A stretch of 39,954 nt of DNA, from assembly GCA_017397925.1 (NCBI GenBank), contig JAFQHO010000055.1, forward strand, positions 1-39,954. Reading direction: 5' to 3'. The notes under the pieces are model-generated. The model had not been told where the DNA came from. It searched no databases and saw nothing but the letters and a program-made list of their open reading frames with translations. The position numbers were made by a program, and so were the translations under genes. Source of the stretch: Ruminococcus sp. GTDB taxonomy: Bacteria; Bacillota; Clostridia; Oscillospirales; Ruminococcaceae. Positions 22,862 through 32,611 of the stretch are shown here, piece after piece. How positions within the stretch are numbered: position 1 is the stretch's first letter; each line of letters opens with the position of its first letter.

Positions 22862-25153
22862 ATGTGGTTTGTTTTTTTCGCAGCCTTACTTTTATTGACT
22901 GTTTGCTCGGTTATGTACATCAGACATTTTCAAAAGGAGCTGACAGGTAACAAAAAGCTTTTCTGTCACGGTATGACAGCTGTGCTTGTGCTTACTGGTA
23001 TTGCCGACTTGATTATGAATTTCGGCGAATTCAAGGGAGTTTTCACCATTATAGGCGGAGCGGCAGCTCTTGAATTTGTATTGTACTCGTTCCTTAAGAA
23101 GAATAAATCCAGAACACTTGTATTTATGGGGAAAGTTCTGCTTGCAGCAGTGCTTCTTGAGCTGACATATTTCCAGTTCCCCTCATATCGCATTATGACG
23201 GGGGATTATGAGCATACTGTGCTTTCCCTTGCAGAAGCAGAGTACGAAATCGGCAGCTATGACAGTACCGTTGAGGGCGTTTCTGTAAATTTTGATACTG
23301 AGGTAAGCTTTGCCTATCATAATCTCAATAAGAAAATCGGCACAGTACACGTTGATGTTGAATTTCCCGACGAAAAGGCAAGACAGGTCAGCTTTTTCGC
23401 GGATATGACTGAGGAAACCGGTTACTATTACCGCCTTAAAATAATAGAATCAACCCTTATTGCTGACAGTGTGCAGTCACAGGACGCTATGGTGCAGCTT
23501 GCAGGCGTTACAAGTGACGCTCGTTTCAGATTTACAGGAGTGGGCGAAAAGGACACCTGCATTATAAAAGGAATTGAGCTCAATAAGCCTATCCCCTTTG
23601 ATGTAATGCCCATAAGAATGACGATAATCACAGTACTTGTCACATTTATCTATGCCTGCATATTCTCGGCTACGATGAATTGTGCTTATGAAAAGAACAA
23701 GTATTTCTGCCGTGTGGCATCAACCTGGATAACCATATTCGCGGTATGCGTGGGAATTATCCTTGTATTCCAGCAGATACCCAGAGGCGAGCTGATGAAT
23801 CGCTTTAGGCTTACAGAGGGCGACCAGATTACAGAGGAGCTTGTGCTTGCCTTTGAAAACGGACAATTCAGCCTTCTTGCTGAGCCTTCAGAGGAGCTTC
23901 TTGCAATGGAAAATCCTTATGATAACGGTTCTCGTTTTTATAACGAAGTGGATTATCTCTGGGATCACGTATTCTATGAGGGTAAATACTACTCATACTA
24001 CGGTATAGCGCCATTGCTTCTGTTTTTGCCCTATCACCTTATAACAGGCTATTTCTTCCCCGAAGATATAGCGGCAATGCTTTTTGCAACGGGCGGACTT
24101 ATACTCCTTTCAATGATATATACGACCATAATTAGAAAATGGTTTACTAAAATATCAACGGGAGCATATCTTTCGGGCCTTGCGATGCTTCTTGCAGGGT
24201 GTGGAATATGGTATTCTATCGGCAGACCGCTGTTTTATGAGATGTCGATTTCCGCAGGCTTCCTGTGCTTTACAGCGGCGGCGTATTTCTTCTTAACATC
24301 GGGAATTTTTGAAAAGGAAAAGGCAAATCTGCCAAGAATATTCCTTTCCTCACTCCTTATGGGATTATCCGTTATGTGCCGTCCTACCCTTGCGGTATAC
24401 GCGATATGCGGCTGTATATTCTACATAATGAACACTAAGAAACAGGGCAAGGGCAGTATTGCGAAATTCCTGTGCTGTGCCTTTATTCCCATATGCGCAT
24501 TAGGACTTTTCCAGATGTACTACAACTATGCACGTTTTGGCTCAATATTTGAATTCGGTATAAAGTATTCTCTGACTATCAATGATTTCACGAGAACGGA
24601 ATTCCATTTCCACAATATGTTCATTGGAATATACAATTTCCTTTTCGCGCCTCCCGCATTTATCCCTGATTATCCCTTTGTATCGGCACCATTCTCATTC
24701 CTCGGACTTAACAGCTATTTCTTCAAGGACGAAGGAACTATTTCGGGACTTGTATTCCTTGTGCTGCCTATTTTCGGCTATTTCCTCGGCGGACGTGCAT
24801 TGAAGCTTATCCCGGACAAAAAGAATCGTATATCAGCGGCAACTGTTATCGGTCTTGTGGGACTTGTTATGCCATTTGTCATTGTATGTTCTGTATGGGA
24901 AAGCGGCTATTCTGCGCGATATATGGCGGATTTCTCCTGGCAGGTTATAATCGGCGCATTTATGGTGCTGTTCCTGCTCTATACAAAGTGCGAAAATGTA
25001 CAGAAAAAACGCGTATTCACCGCTGTTATGGGAATCTGCTGCGTTTATACTCTCGTAGTTGTGGGAATTGAAGCATATGTATTCTCATTCCCTATGGATA
25101 CCTGCCCCAGATATGCGGATATTCTTAACAGAATGATTGCCTTTTACAAGTAA
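22862..25153 (+). CDS. Large multipass membrane protein, possible GT-C type
   Basis: A 763-aa protein with about 12-14 hydrophobic segments. Three or four N-terminal membrane segments are followed by a roughly 150-aa beta-rich domain (about residues 115-255). A second membrane block has the sequence YLWDHVFYEGKYYSYYGIAP in its first extracellular loop. That loop and overall plan resemble GT-C type integral glycosyltransferases (PMT/ArnT-like), but the acidic catalytic motif is not certain, so the call is tentative. The start follows GAAAGGA. It lies 21 bases after the solute-binding lipoprotein gene and is likely co-transcribed. It ends before a promoter for the next gene. Confidence 0.65.
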   Translation: MWFVFFAALLLLTVCSVMYIRHFQKELTGNKKLFCHGMTAVLVLTGIADLIMNFGEFKGVFTIIGGAAALEFVLYSFLKKNKSRTLVFMGKVLLAAVLLELTYFQFPSYRIMTGDYEHTVLSLAEAEYEIGSYDSTVEGVSVNFDTEVSFAYHNLNKKIGTVHVDVEFPDEKARQVSFFADMTEETGYYYRLKIIESTLIADSVQSQDAMVQLAGVTSDARFRFTGVGEKDTCIIKGIELNKPIPFDVMPIRMTIITVLVTFIYACIFSATMNCAYEKNKYFCRVASTWITIFAVCVGIILVFQQIPRGELMNRFRLTEGDQITEELVLAFENGQFSLLAEPSEELLAMENPYDNGSRFYNEVDYLWDHVFYEGKYYSYYGIAPLLLFLPYHLITGYFFPEDIAAMLFATGGLILLSMIYTTIIRKWFTKISTGAYLSGLAMLLAGCGIWYSIGRPLFYEMSISAGFLCFTAAAYFFLTSGIFEKEKANLPRIFLSSLLMGLSVMCRPTLAVYAICGCIFYIMNTKKQGKGSIAKFLCCAFIPICALGLFQMYYNYARFGSIFEFGIKYSLTINDFTRTEFHFHNMFIGIYNFLFAPPAFIPDYPFVSAPFSFLGLNSYFFKDEGTISGLVFLVLPIFGYFLGGRALKLIPDKKNRISAATVIGLVGLVMPFVIVCSVWESGYSARYMADFSWQVIIGAFMVLFLLYTKCENVQKKRVFTAVMGICCVYTLVVVGIEAYVFSFPMDTCPRYADILNRMIAFYK

Positions 25154-25247
25154 TTTTTGATTGCTTGACGTTCATTGTAAAATTCTGTGAATATTTTACA
25201 AAAAATATGGGTATAATTTGTCAATATGTAAAAATTTCTGAAAGTAC

Positions 25248-25276
25248 GTGACTTTTTATATTTAATATGGTATAAT
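25248..25276 (+). promoter_or_regulatory. Promoter of the Ig-like protein gene
   Basis: GTGACT (25248-25253), a 17-base spacer and TATAAT (25271-25276), about 60 bases before the start codon. Confidence 0.6.
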
Positions 25277-25338
25277 ATATAGCAGATATAAAATAAGGCT
25301 CTATGCCTTGAAATTCAAAAAGAAGGAAGGAAATCACC

Positions 25339-25959
25339 GTGGACAACAACACAGGAAACAGACCGAGAAAAAGAGTTACAAAGAAAATGTTAAGACAAAG
25401 ACAGCTTGGCGCCCTTGCGGTAATTGCATTGCTGGTGCTGTTTTTCGTGATTCTTATATTCAAAGGCTGCTCAAACAGCGGAGATGAGAAAAAAGGCGGA
25501 AAGCAGGAGGCTACTACTGTTACTACAACTTATGTAACAACTACTGCTCCTGAAACTACTGTTACTACAACTACTACTCATCCCCTTGCAGCTCAGGTTA
25601 TTATTTCAAAGCGTGAAATGTTCATAAACGTGGGTGGTTCCGATATCTCATACATAACAGGCTATCCCACAGGTTCTGCAGAAGCTAACGAGGTATGGAA
25701 GTCAATGGATGAAAGTATTGCTACCGTTGACAGCCTTGGTCACGTTACAGGCGTTGGTCAGGGTGAGACTTTTGTTATACTCAGCTTTGACAATAACCCT
25801 GGCATTGAAATCGAAATAAAGGTACACGTTGCGAGCGGTGTTGGCGGCGTACAGCCTCCTACGGTTGCTCCTGCCGAAAGCTCCACAACTGACGCTATCC
25901 TTGATTTCACAACTACAACTCCCGTTGTTGCACCTGTTGCCAACGGTTATTCAGCGTGA
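25339..25959 (+). CDS. Membrane-anchored Ig-like (BIG2-type) surface protein
   Basis: A 206-aa protein starting at GTG 25339 after GAAGGAAGG. A basic cytoplasmic N-terminus (NRPRKRVTKKMLRQRQ) and one membrane segment (about 24-44) place the rest outside the cell. A Thr-rich linker (about 58-85) leads to one bacterial Ig-like group 2 domain (about 88-172) with the family pattern WKSMDESIATVDSLGHVTGVGQGETFVI. A Pro/Thr tail ends the protein. The Thr-rich linker style matches that of the cellulosome proteins at the left of the window. A binding or display role is plausible, but no ligand can be named. Confidence 0.82.
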   Translation: MDNNTGNRPRKRVTKKMLRQRQLGALAVIALLVLFFVILIFKGCSNSGDEKKGGKQEATTVTTTYVTTTAPETTVTTTTTHPLAAQVIISKREMFINVGGSDISYITGYPTGSAEANEVWKSMDESIATVDSLGHVTGVGQGETFVILSFDNNPGIEIEIKVHVASGVGGVQPPTVAPAESSTTDAILDFTTTTPVVAPVANGYSA

Positions 25960-25967
25960 TATTATTG

Positions 25968-25999
25968 CTCCCTTACGTTTGCAGTGAGGGAGCGTTTTT
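25968..25999 (+). terminator. Terminator of the Ig-like protein gene
   Basis: A 10-bp stem (GCTCCCTTAC with GTGAGGGAGC, one G-T pair) is followed by five T, just after the stop codon. Confidence 0.93.
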
Positions 26000-26061
26000 A
26001 TTAATGTGTAATTATTATATTGCGGCGCAAAATGAAAATTGAAAAAATTTCCTCAAAGGTA

Positions 26062-26090
26062 TTGATTTTTTCGGGATAGTGTGTTATAAT
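26062..26090 (+). promoter_or_regulatory. Promoter of the rimP-nusA-infB operon
   Basis: TTGATT (26062-26067), a 17-base spacer and TATAAT (26085-26090). Confidence 0.75.
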
Positions 26091-26109
26091 AATAGTAACA
26101 TAGTAAGCT

Positions 26110-26138
26110 AAAGACCGGAAACTTCCGGTCTTTCGTTT
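26110..26138 (+). terminator. Leader hairpin, likely attenuator of the nusA operon
   Basis: A perfect 11-bp inverted repeat (AAAGACCGGAA with TTCCGGTCTTT) is followed by CGTTTT. It sits between the operon promoter and the rimP ribosome site, so it would be transcribed at the start of every operon mRNA. It can act as a weak intrinsic terminator, with NusA as a possible controller. Confidence 0.72.
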
Positions 26139-26158
26139 TGATATGAAAGGAGAAACAG

Positions 26159-26635
26159 ATGAAACTGAAAAAATTCGGTGCTACAGAACAGAGAATTTAT
26201 GACCTCGTAAAGCCAATTACTGACGATTTAGGCTACTATCTCTGGGACGTCTGCTACGTCAAAGAGGGCGCAAGCTGGTATCTCAGAATTTTCATCGACT
26301 GCGATGAGGGTATTACTATCGAGGACTGCGAAAAGGTTACTGAGCCTGTAAATAAGCTCCTTGACGAGGTTGATCCTATCAAGGAAAGCTATATGCTTGA
26401 AATCGGCTCAGCAGGTCTTGAAAGAGAGCTTGTGAAAGAGGACCACTTTGAGGTCTGTGAAGGCGATAAAATCCGTATACGCTTTATAAGAGCTGTTGAC
26501 GGTGAAAAGGAAATATGCGCTTTTCTTAAAGAGGCTGATAAAACTGATATTACCGTTGAGCTGGAGGACGGTACAGAGGCGAAATATCCCTTTGCTGATA
26601 TCGCTTTTGTAAAACTTTGGTTTGACTTTGACTAA
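26159..26635 (+). CDS. rimP: Ribosome maturation factor RimP
   Basis: A 158-aa protein needed for maturation of the 30S subunit. The family blocks are present: LGYYLWDVCYVKEG, LRIFIDCDEGITIEDCE and the VEVGSAGLERELVKE-type segment, here MLEIGSAGLERELVKEDHF. It is first in the operon, as in most bacteria. A GAAAGGAG site lies 6 bases upstream, directly after the leader hairpin. Confidence 0.95.
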   Translation: MKLKKFGATEQRIYDLVKPITDDLGYYLWDVCYVKEGASWYLRIFIDCDEGITIEDCEKVTEPVNKLLDEVDPIKESYMLEIGSAGLERELVKEDHFEVCEGDKIRIRFIRAVDGEKEICAFLKEADKTDITVELEDGTEAKYPFADIAFVKLWFDFD

Positions 26636-26711
26636 AGGCAATATGTACGGTATTGCGTAAATCGTTATGCTAAATATTAATATTTAAATATATATATTGG
26701 AGGAAATCGTT

Positions 26712-27950
26712 ATGGATAACTTTTTCGATGCGTTAAAAATGCTTGGGGAAGAAAACAGCGTTGAAACCGAACTTCTCATTGAGAAGGTAAAGTCGGCTAT
26801 GCTCAAGGCTGCTAAAAGAGCTTATCCCCACAGTGAGGACAGAATAAGAGTGGAGATTGACCCCGCTACTAAGAAATTTGCTATGTATATAGTTCAGGAA
26901 ATCATCGAGGATGAGCCTATTGATGAGAACGAGATAAATATTGATACTGCAAGAACTATTAAACCCGATGCTGTTATCGGCGACACTATCCTTAAAGAAA
27001 TTGATATCTCCCGTCTTGGCAGAATGGCTGCCCTCTCAGCTAAGCAGTCAATCAAGGGCGATCTGAGAGAAATCAATCGTGAGCAGGTGCTTGAAAAGTT
27101 CCAGCAGAAGGAACACGACTGCATCACTGCAAGAGTTTCTCAGATTGAGCCGGGCAGAGGCACTGTTACTGTTGTATACGACGGTTCTGAGCTTTATCTG
27201 TTCAAGAATGAGCAGATTCCGGGTGAAACTCTCGTTGAGGGTAAGGATGTAAAGGTATATATCACAGGTATTCTCAATAAGACTAAGAAGCCTATTGTCA
27301 AGATTTCAAGAACTCACAAAGACCTCGTAAAGAGACTCTTTGAAACAGAAGTTCCCGAGATTTATGACGGTACTGTTGAAATCAAGTCAATTTCCCGTGA
27401 GGCAGGTTCAAGAACAAAGATTGCTGTATGGTCAAAGGATGAAAACGTTGACGCTATCGGTGCTTGTATCGGTCCTAAGCGTTCAAGAATTACTGCTGTT
27501 GTAAATGAGCTTAGTGGCGAAAAGATTGATATTATCCCCTGGAGTGAAAATCCAAGAGAGTTTATTGCAAAGGCTCTTGCTCCTGCTGAGGTTATGAAAA
27601 CTGTTATTACTTCCGTTGAGGAAAAAACCTGTACAGTTGTTGTTCCTAACAACCAGCTTTCACTTGCTATCGGTAACAAGGGACAGAATGCCAAGCTTGC
27701 TGCTAAGCTGACAGGATATAAGATTGATATCAAGCCCCAGACAAATAATCTCACAGGTGAGCCTGCTGAGGAGCTTGCAGAGGATTTCCCCGATGCTCTC
27801 CTTAACAAGGCAGATGAGGTTCTCGATGAGGTTGCTGAGGTTATCACTGAATTAGTTGAAAATCTTGAAGCTGCTCCGGAAGTTCCTGAAATTGCCCGGG
27901 AAATAGATGAGGAAACAGTTGAAGAAGTTGCAGAGGCTGTTGAGGAATAA
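26712..27950 (+). CDS. nusA: Transcription termination/antitermination factor NusA
   Basis: A 412-aa RNA polymerase-binding factor that promotes pausing and termination. The N-terminal polymerase-binding domain (1 to about 125) is followed by an S1 domain (about 130-200) and two KH domains. KH1 contains IGPKRSRITAVVNELSGEKI and KH2 contains SLAIGNKGQNAKLAAKLTGY. As in other Firmicutes, the acidic repeat domains of E. coli NusA are absent; instead an acidic Glu-rich tail of about 60 residues follows. The ATG at 26712 follows GGAGG by 7 bases; the TTG upstream is part of that site. Confidence 0.96.
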   Translation: MDNFFDALKMLGEENSVETELLIEKVKSAMLKAAKRAYPHSEDRIRVEIDPATKKFAMYIVQEIIEDEPIDENEINIDTARTIKPDAVIGDTILKEIDISRLGRMAALSAKQSIKGDLREINREQVLEKFQQKEHDCITARVSQIEPGRGTVTVVYDGSELYLFKNEQIPGETLVEGKDVKVYITGILNKTKKPIVKISRTHKDLVKRLFETEVPEIYDGTVEIKSISREAGSRTKIAVWSKDENVDAIGACIGPKRSRITAVVNELSGEKIDIIPWSENPREFIAKALAPAEVMKTVITSVEEKTCTVVVPNNQLSLAIGNKGQNAKLAAKLTGYKIDIKPQTNNLTGEPAEELAEDFPDALLNKADEVLDEVAEVITELVENLEAAPEVPEIAREIDEETVEEVAEAVEE

Positions 27951-27953
27951 GAT

Positions 27954-28232
27954 ATGAAATCCCAGAAAATTCCTATGAGATTGTGCCTCGGATGTAACGA
28001 AATGAAGCCTAAAAAAGAGCTTATGCGCGTTGTGAAATCACCCGAAGATGAAATAAGTCTTGATTTTACAGGAAAGAAAAACGGCAGAGGCGCATATCTT
28101 TGCAAGGACGTACAATGCTTTGAAAAGGCTCGTAAGGCAAGAAGATTTGAAAAATCCCTTTCGTGCAGAATTGATGAAAGCGTATACGAGGTGATGACAA
28201 ATGAACTCAGGAAAGAAACAGAAAACAGCTGA
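27954..28232 (+). CDS. rnpM: RNase P modulator RnpM (YlxR)
   Basis: A 92-aa RNA-binding protein of the YlxR family. The signature PMRLCLGCNEMKPKKELMRVV is followed by the RNA-binding GRGAYLC motif with basic residues after it. In B. subtilis this protein binds RNase P RNA and dampens its activity. It starts 3 bases after nusA and overlaps the next gene by 32 bases, a tight coupling seen in many Firmicutes. Confidence 0.93.
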   Translation: MKSQKIPMRLCLGCNEMKPKKELMRVVKSPEDEISLDFTGKKNGRGAYLCKDVQCFEKARKARRFEKSLSCRIDESVYEVMTNELRKETENS

Positions 28233-28533
28233 TCTGCTGACAATGTGCATTAAGGCAGGCAGAGTTGTCAAAGGTTTTGACAGCTCAAAGGAGGCTGTTG
28301 AGGGCGGTAAGGCTTTCGCTGTTCTTGCTGCTGCTGACGCTTCCGAAAAAACCGTCAAGGAAATACGTTTTGTCTGCGGAAAGCAGGATATCCCCGTAAT
28401 TGTCACAGAGCTTGAAAAAGCTGAAATCGGCAGGCTCTGCGGTAAGGAAACTGCTGTTATGGCAATATGCGATAAGGGCTTTGCCGGGGGATTTCAGAAA
28501 ATCAACGATACATCAGAAAAGGACGGAAAATAA
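28201..28533 (+). CDS. L7Ae-family ribosomal protein, YlxQ-like
   Basis: A 110-aa protein of the L7Ae/L30e/S12e fold. It has LLTMCIKAGRVVKGFDSSKEAV, AVLAAADASEKTVKEI and the C-terminal KETAVMAICDKGFAGGF. YlxQ binds kink-turn RNA; its cellular role is not settled. The ATG lies inside the rnpM frame, with GAGGTG before it, so it is translated by coupling. Confidence 0.92.
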   Translation: MNSGKKQKTADLLTMCIKAGRVVKGFDSSKEAVEGGKAFAVLAAADASEKTVKEIRFVCGKQDIPVIVTELEKAEIGRLCGKETAVMAICDKGFAGGFQKINDTSEKDGK

Positions 28534-28604
28534 TCACCGAAAGGTGCTGACATATATTATGTTTTCAGTCGTGCTGACGGCTAATTAAGGAGGTTATTAC
28601 GCCT

Positions 28605-31289
28605 ATGGCAAAAAAAATAAAATTAAGCGACGCTGCAAATGATCTGAACATTTCTTCCAAGGAGCTTATTGATTTCTTCGCTTCTAAGGGTGATACAAAG
28701 AAAAAACCTACATCTTCACTTACAGAAGATGAAATGAATGTTGTTCTGGAGCATCACACAAAGCTTCACGAAGTGAAATCTCTTGAGGAGTATTTCAATA
28801 CAAAGAATACTCCCAAGCCCGAAAAGAAACAGGAGGAAGTCAAGGAAGTTAAGGAAGCTCCTAAGGCTGAAAAGAAAAAGGAAGCTCCTAAGGCAGAAAA
28901 AAAGGCTGCTGCAGAAAAGACTCCCAAAGCAGAGAAACCTAAAACAGATAAGCCCAAGGCTGATAAGCCTAAGGCTGACGCTGTAAAGAAAAATGAAACA
29001 AAGCCTAAGACTGAGGCTAAACCTGTAGAGGAGAAAAAGCCTGAGATAAAGGCTGAAATAAAACAGGTTCAGGAGGTCAGAACTGAAACTGCTGAAAAAC
29101 AGGAAGTTAAAACTGAAATCAAACCCGTTCAGGAGGAGAAAAAACCTGTGGATGAGTTAAAAAAGGAAAATGTGAAGGCTGAGGAGAAAAAGCCCGAAAA
29201 TAAGCCTTCCGATAAGAAAAAGAAAAAGGAGCAGGCTAAGGCTCGTGAAAGAGGCGAGGCTACAAAGCTCAATACAAGTTTTTCATCTGAAACTGCTTCT
29301 ACTGCTACACAGCGCCGTACTGTAGATACAAGAGGAAGCTATGTAGACCTTGACAAGTACAATGAAAAGTATGATCAGATGGCTTCTGGAAACAGAAAGC
29401 ACAGCAATGAAAACTATTCTTCAAAAAAGCAGAAGATTAATCAGAAGTCAGCTCAGAGAAACCGCCAGCAGTTCTCCAAGAAGGAGTCAGAGGCTGAAAA
29501 GCTGAAAAGACTGGAGCTGGAGCGCGCAAGAAAGCAGCAGCTTAAGGTGCTTATCCCCGATACTATTACTGTAGGCGAGCTTGCTGTACGTCTTAAGGCT
29601 ACTGCTACAGACGTTATCAAAAAGCTTATGGGTCTTGGCGTTATGGCTTCTATCAACCAGGAAATCGATTTCGACACAGCTTCACTCATTGCCGAGGAAA
29701 TGGGTGCAAAGGTTGAAAAGGAAGTTATCGTTACTATTGAGGAGCGTCTTATTGACGACAGCGATGATGACGATACAAACCTCGAGCCACGCTGCCCTGT
29801 AGTTGTTGTTATGGGTCACGTTGACCACGGTAAGACATCTATCCTTGACCGTATCAGAAACGCTCACGTTGCTGACGGTGAGGCTGGCGGTATTACACAG
29901 CATATCGGTGCTTATCAGGTTAAGGTAAACGGACAGAAGATTACTTTCCTTGATACACCGGGACACGAAGCGTTTACTTCAATGCGTGCAAGAGGTGCAA
30001 ATATCACTGATATTGCTATCCTTGTTGTTGCTGCTGATGACGGTATTATGCCGCAGACTGTTGAGTCTATCAACCACGCTAAATCAGCAGGCTTACAGAT
30101 TATCGTAGCTATCAATAAAATGGATAAAGAGGGTGCAAATCCCGAGCGTATCAAGGAAGAGCTTACAAAATATGAGCTTGTCTGCGAGGACTGGGGCGGT
30201 GATATTATCTGCGTTCCTGTATCTGCTAAGACAGGTGAGGGATTCGATGAGCTTCTCGAAAACGTTCTTCTCGTTGCAGAGGTTCAGGATTTAAAGGCTA
30301 ATCCCGACAGACTTGCTAAGGGTACTGTTATCGAAGCGCGTCTTGATAAGGGCAGAGGTCCTATTGCTACTCTCCTTGTACAGAATGGTACACTTAAGCA
30401 GGGCGACGTGCTTATTGCTGGTACATCTGTGGGTAGAGTTCGTGTTATGACAAACGACAAGGGCAGAACTGTTAAATCCGCAGGTCCTTCCGTTCCTGTT
30501 GAGATTACAGGTCTTGCAGAAGTTCCAAGCGCAGGTGATACTTTCAACGCTGTTGAAGATGAGCGTCTTGCAAGAGAGCTTGTTGAGCAGAGAAAGCATG
30601 AGGCTAAGCAGGAGCAGTTCAATGCATACCGCAAGGTTACTCTTGACAACCTGTTCAGCCAGATCGCAGAGGGTGAAATCAAGGAGCTTCCTATTGTTGT
30701 AAAGGCTGACGTTCAGGGTTCAGTTGAGGCTGTTAAGCAGTCCCTTGAAAAGCTTTCAAATAACGAGGTAAGAGTAAGAGTTATCCACGGCGCTGTTGGT
30801 GCTGTAAAGGAAAGCGACGTTATGCTTGCAAGCGCATCAAACGCTATTATCGTAGGCTTCAATGTTCGTCCCGATCCCGTTGCTGCTGAAAATGCTGCAA
30901 GAGATGGTGTTGATATCCGCCTTTATCGTATCATTTATGACGCTATCGAGGAAATCACAACAGCTATGAAGGGTATGCTTGCTCCAAAATATCGTGACGT
31001 TGAACTTGGACGTATTGAAGTGCGTCAGGTATACAAGATATCCAACGTTGGTATGGTTGCAGGAAGTTACGTTCTTAGTGGTAAGGCTGTAAGAAACTGT
31101 CAGGTTCGTGTTGTTCGTGACGGTATCATTATCGCAGACGACAAGATTGCAGGTCTGAAGCGTTTCAAGGAAGATGCAAAGGAAGTAGCCGAGGGTTACG
31201 AGTGCGGTATCAGCCTTGAAAAGTTCAGCGATGTCAAGGAAGGCGATATTTTCGAGGCTTATATGGTAGAGGAGTACCGCGAGGATTAA
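28605..31289 (+). CDS. infB: Translation initiation factor IF-2
   Basis: An 894-aa GTPase that places initiator tRNA on the ribosome. An IF2-N helical domain is at residues 1 to about 50. A long Lys/Glu/Pro/Ala-rich linker (about 60-220) contains imperfect [10 protein letters not shown] and KADKPK repeats. A second IF2-N domain lies near 312-370. The GTPase has GHVDHGKTS (404-412), DTPGH (450-454) and NKMD (504-507). Domains II, III and the fMet-tRNA-binding C-domain follow to the end. The start follows AAGGAGG. The linker is unusually charged, and its DNA repeats could vary in number. Confidence 0.97.
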   Translation: MAKKIKLSDAANDLNISSKELIDFFASKGDTKKKPTSSLTEDEMNVVLEHHTKLHEVKSLEEYFNTKNTPKPEKKQEEVKEVKEAPKAEKKKEAPKAEKKAAAEKTPKAEKPKTDKPKADKPKADAVKKNETKPKTEAKPVEEKKPEIKAEIKQVQEVRTETAEKQEVKTEIKPVQEEKKPVDELKKENVKAEEKKPENKPSDKKKKKEQAKARERGEATKLNTSFSSETASTATQRRTVDTRGSYVDLDKYNEKYDQMASGNRKHSNENYSSKKQKINQKSAQRNRQQFSKKESEAEKLKRLELERARKQQLKVLIPDTITVGELAVRLKATATDVIKKLMGLGVMASINQEIDFDTASLIAEEMGAKVEKEVIVTIEERLIDDSDDDDTNLEPRCPVVVVMGHVDHGKTSILDRIRNAHVADGEAGGITQHIGAYQVKVNGQKITFLDTPGHEAFTSMRARGANITDIAILVVAADDGIMPQTVESINHAKSAGLQIIVAINKMDKEGANPERIKEELTKYELVCEDWGGDIICVPVSAKTGEGFDELLENVLLVAEVQDLKANPDRLAKGTVIEARLDKGRGPIATLLVQNGTLKQGDVLIAGTSVGRVRVMTNDKGRTVKSAGPSVPVEITGLAEVPSAGDTFNAVEDERLARELVEQRKHEAKQEQFNAYRKVTLDNLFSQIAEGEIKELPIVVKADVQGSVEAVKQSLEKLSNNEVRVRVIHGAVGAVKESDVMLASASNAIIVGFNVRPDPVAAENAARDGVDIRLYRIIYDAIEEITTAMKGMLAPKYRDVELGRIEVRQVYKISNVGMVAGSYVLSGKAVRNCQVRVVRDGIIIADDKIAGLKRFKEDAKEVAEGYECGISLEKFSDVKEGDIFEAYMVEEYRED

Positions 31290-31292
31290 TCT

Positions 31293-31631
31293 ATGGCAAA
31301 TTATAAAAACAGCCGTATGGCAGAAGATATAAAAAGAGAGCTTACCGCTATACTCAGGGATATCAAAGACCCCAGAGTTGATAAGCTTCTCACAATTGTA
31401 AGAGCCGATTTGTCGGGTGATATGTCAACTTGTAAGGTTTACGTATCAAGCCTTGGCGGAATCGACAAGACAAAAGAATCAGTGCAGGGACTGAAAAGCG
31501 CCGCAGGATTTATCCGCCGCGAGCTTTTCCACCGCCTGCAGATGAGAAAATCACCTGAGCTTACTTTTGTTGCCGATACTTCCATTGAAAGAGGTGCGGA
31601 GATAAGCAAGAAGCTCAACGATTTGCTTTGA
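31293..31631 (+). CDS. rbfA: Ribosome-binding factor A
   Basis: A 112-aa KH-like protein that matures 30S subunits by acting on the 5' end of 16S rRNA. It has the family features RMAEDIKRELTAIL, DPRVDKLLTIVRADLSGD and the C-terminal ELTFVADTSIERGAEI. It starts 3 bases after infB, with its ribosome site inside the infB end. Confidence 0.95.
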   Translation: MANYKNSRMAEDIKRELTAILRDIKDPRVDKLLTIVRADLSGDMSTCKVYVSSLGGIDKTKESVQGLKSAAGFIRRELFHRLQMRKSPELTFVADTSIERGAEISKKLNDLL

Positions 31632-31660
31632 TTTAAAAGGATAATTAAGAGGAGTATGTT

Positions 31661-32611
31661 ATGTATATAGGCTACAGCGAGGCTGAAACTTTTCTCAGAA
31701 ACTGTGAAGATGCAGTTATAATAACTCACCAGAGTCCCGACGGCGACTGCATCGGAGCAGGCTTCGGGCTAAAGGATATTCTTGCAGAGCTTGGCATAAG
31801 AAGCCGTGTGGTTTGCAGCGATGAATTCCCTTCCCGTTATGGATTTATGACAAAGGGTATTGAAAATGAGGACTTTGAGCCAAAGACAATCATAGCTGTT
31901 GATATAGCTGATACTAAGCTTATGGGCAGATATGAAGAAATCTATGGCAAAAAGGTACAGCTGTGCATTGACCACCACGAGTCCAATAAGAATTATGCCG
32001 AAATGACGCTGCTTCGCCCTAAGGCAACAGCAGCCTGTGAGGTTATCTACAATCTTGCAAAGTATATGGAGGTCAATATAAGCCGCCATTGCGCTATGTG
32101 CCTGTATACAGGCATTGCTACCGATTCGGGCTGCTTCAAGTACGATTGTACTACTCCCCGCGCACATGAAATTGCCGCGGAGATGAAGCGCAGCTACGAT
32201 ATAAATTTTGCACGTATCAATCGCTATATGTTTGAAGTTAAGTCACGGGGCAGAATGCTTCTTGAAGCTAAATTCTGTGAGCTTATGGAGGAATATATCG
32301 GCGGAAAGCTGGTAATTGCTGCTATAACTCAGGAGATGATGTCAAAACTCGGCATTGCCTGTGACGAGCTGGAGGGGCTTGCTCCTATAACATTGCAGCT
32401 TGAAGATACAGAGGTCGGTATTCTTATGCGTGAGCGTGAGCCGGGAGAGTTTAAATGCTCTTTCCGTTCCGCTGACGAAGTAAATGTATCAGAGATATGT
32501 CAGACTCTTGGAGGCGGAGGTCACGCTAAGGCGGCAGGCTGTACCTTAAAGGGCAATATCGAAGATGTGAAAGCAGCTGTTATAAAAGCTGTGGAAAAGG
32601 CACTGGAATGA
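31661..32611 (+). CDS. nrnA: DHH-family phosphoesterase, NrnA-like
   Basis: A 316-aa bifunctional oligoribonuclease/pAp phosphatase type. The N-terminal metal site HQSPDGDCIG and the DHH motif (Asp104-His105-His106) are present. The C-terminal DHHA1 domain ends with GGGGHAKAAG. It degrades nano-RNAs and converts 3'-phosphoadenosine 5'-phosphate to AMP. Its position between rbfA and truB is the usual one in Firmicutes. It overlaps the truB start by 4 bases. Confidence 0.93.
   Translation: MYIGYSEAETFLRNCEDAVIITHQSPDGDCIGAGFGLKDILAELGIRSRVVCSDEFPSRYGFMTKGIENEDFEPKTIIAVDIADTKLMGRYEEIYGKKVQLCIDHHESNKNYAEMTLLRPKATAACEVIYNLAKYMEVNISRHCAMCLYTGIATDSGCFKYDCTTPRAHEIAAEMKRSYDINFARINRYMFEVKSRGRMLLEAKFCELMEEYIGGKLVIAAITQEMMSKLGIACDELEGLAPITLQLEDTEVGILMREREPGEFKCSFRSADEVNVSEICQTLGGGGHAKAAGCTLKGNIEDVKAAVIKAVEKALE

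Noticed and set aside
27362-28243. 293-aa minus-strand frame under nusA and rnpM
   Set aside because: It is a shadow of strongly conserved coding genes on the plus strand, rich in Ser and Leu, with no start site.
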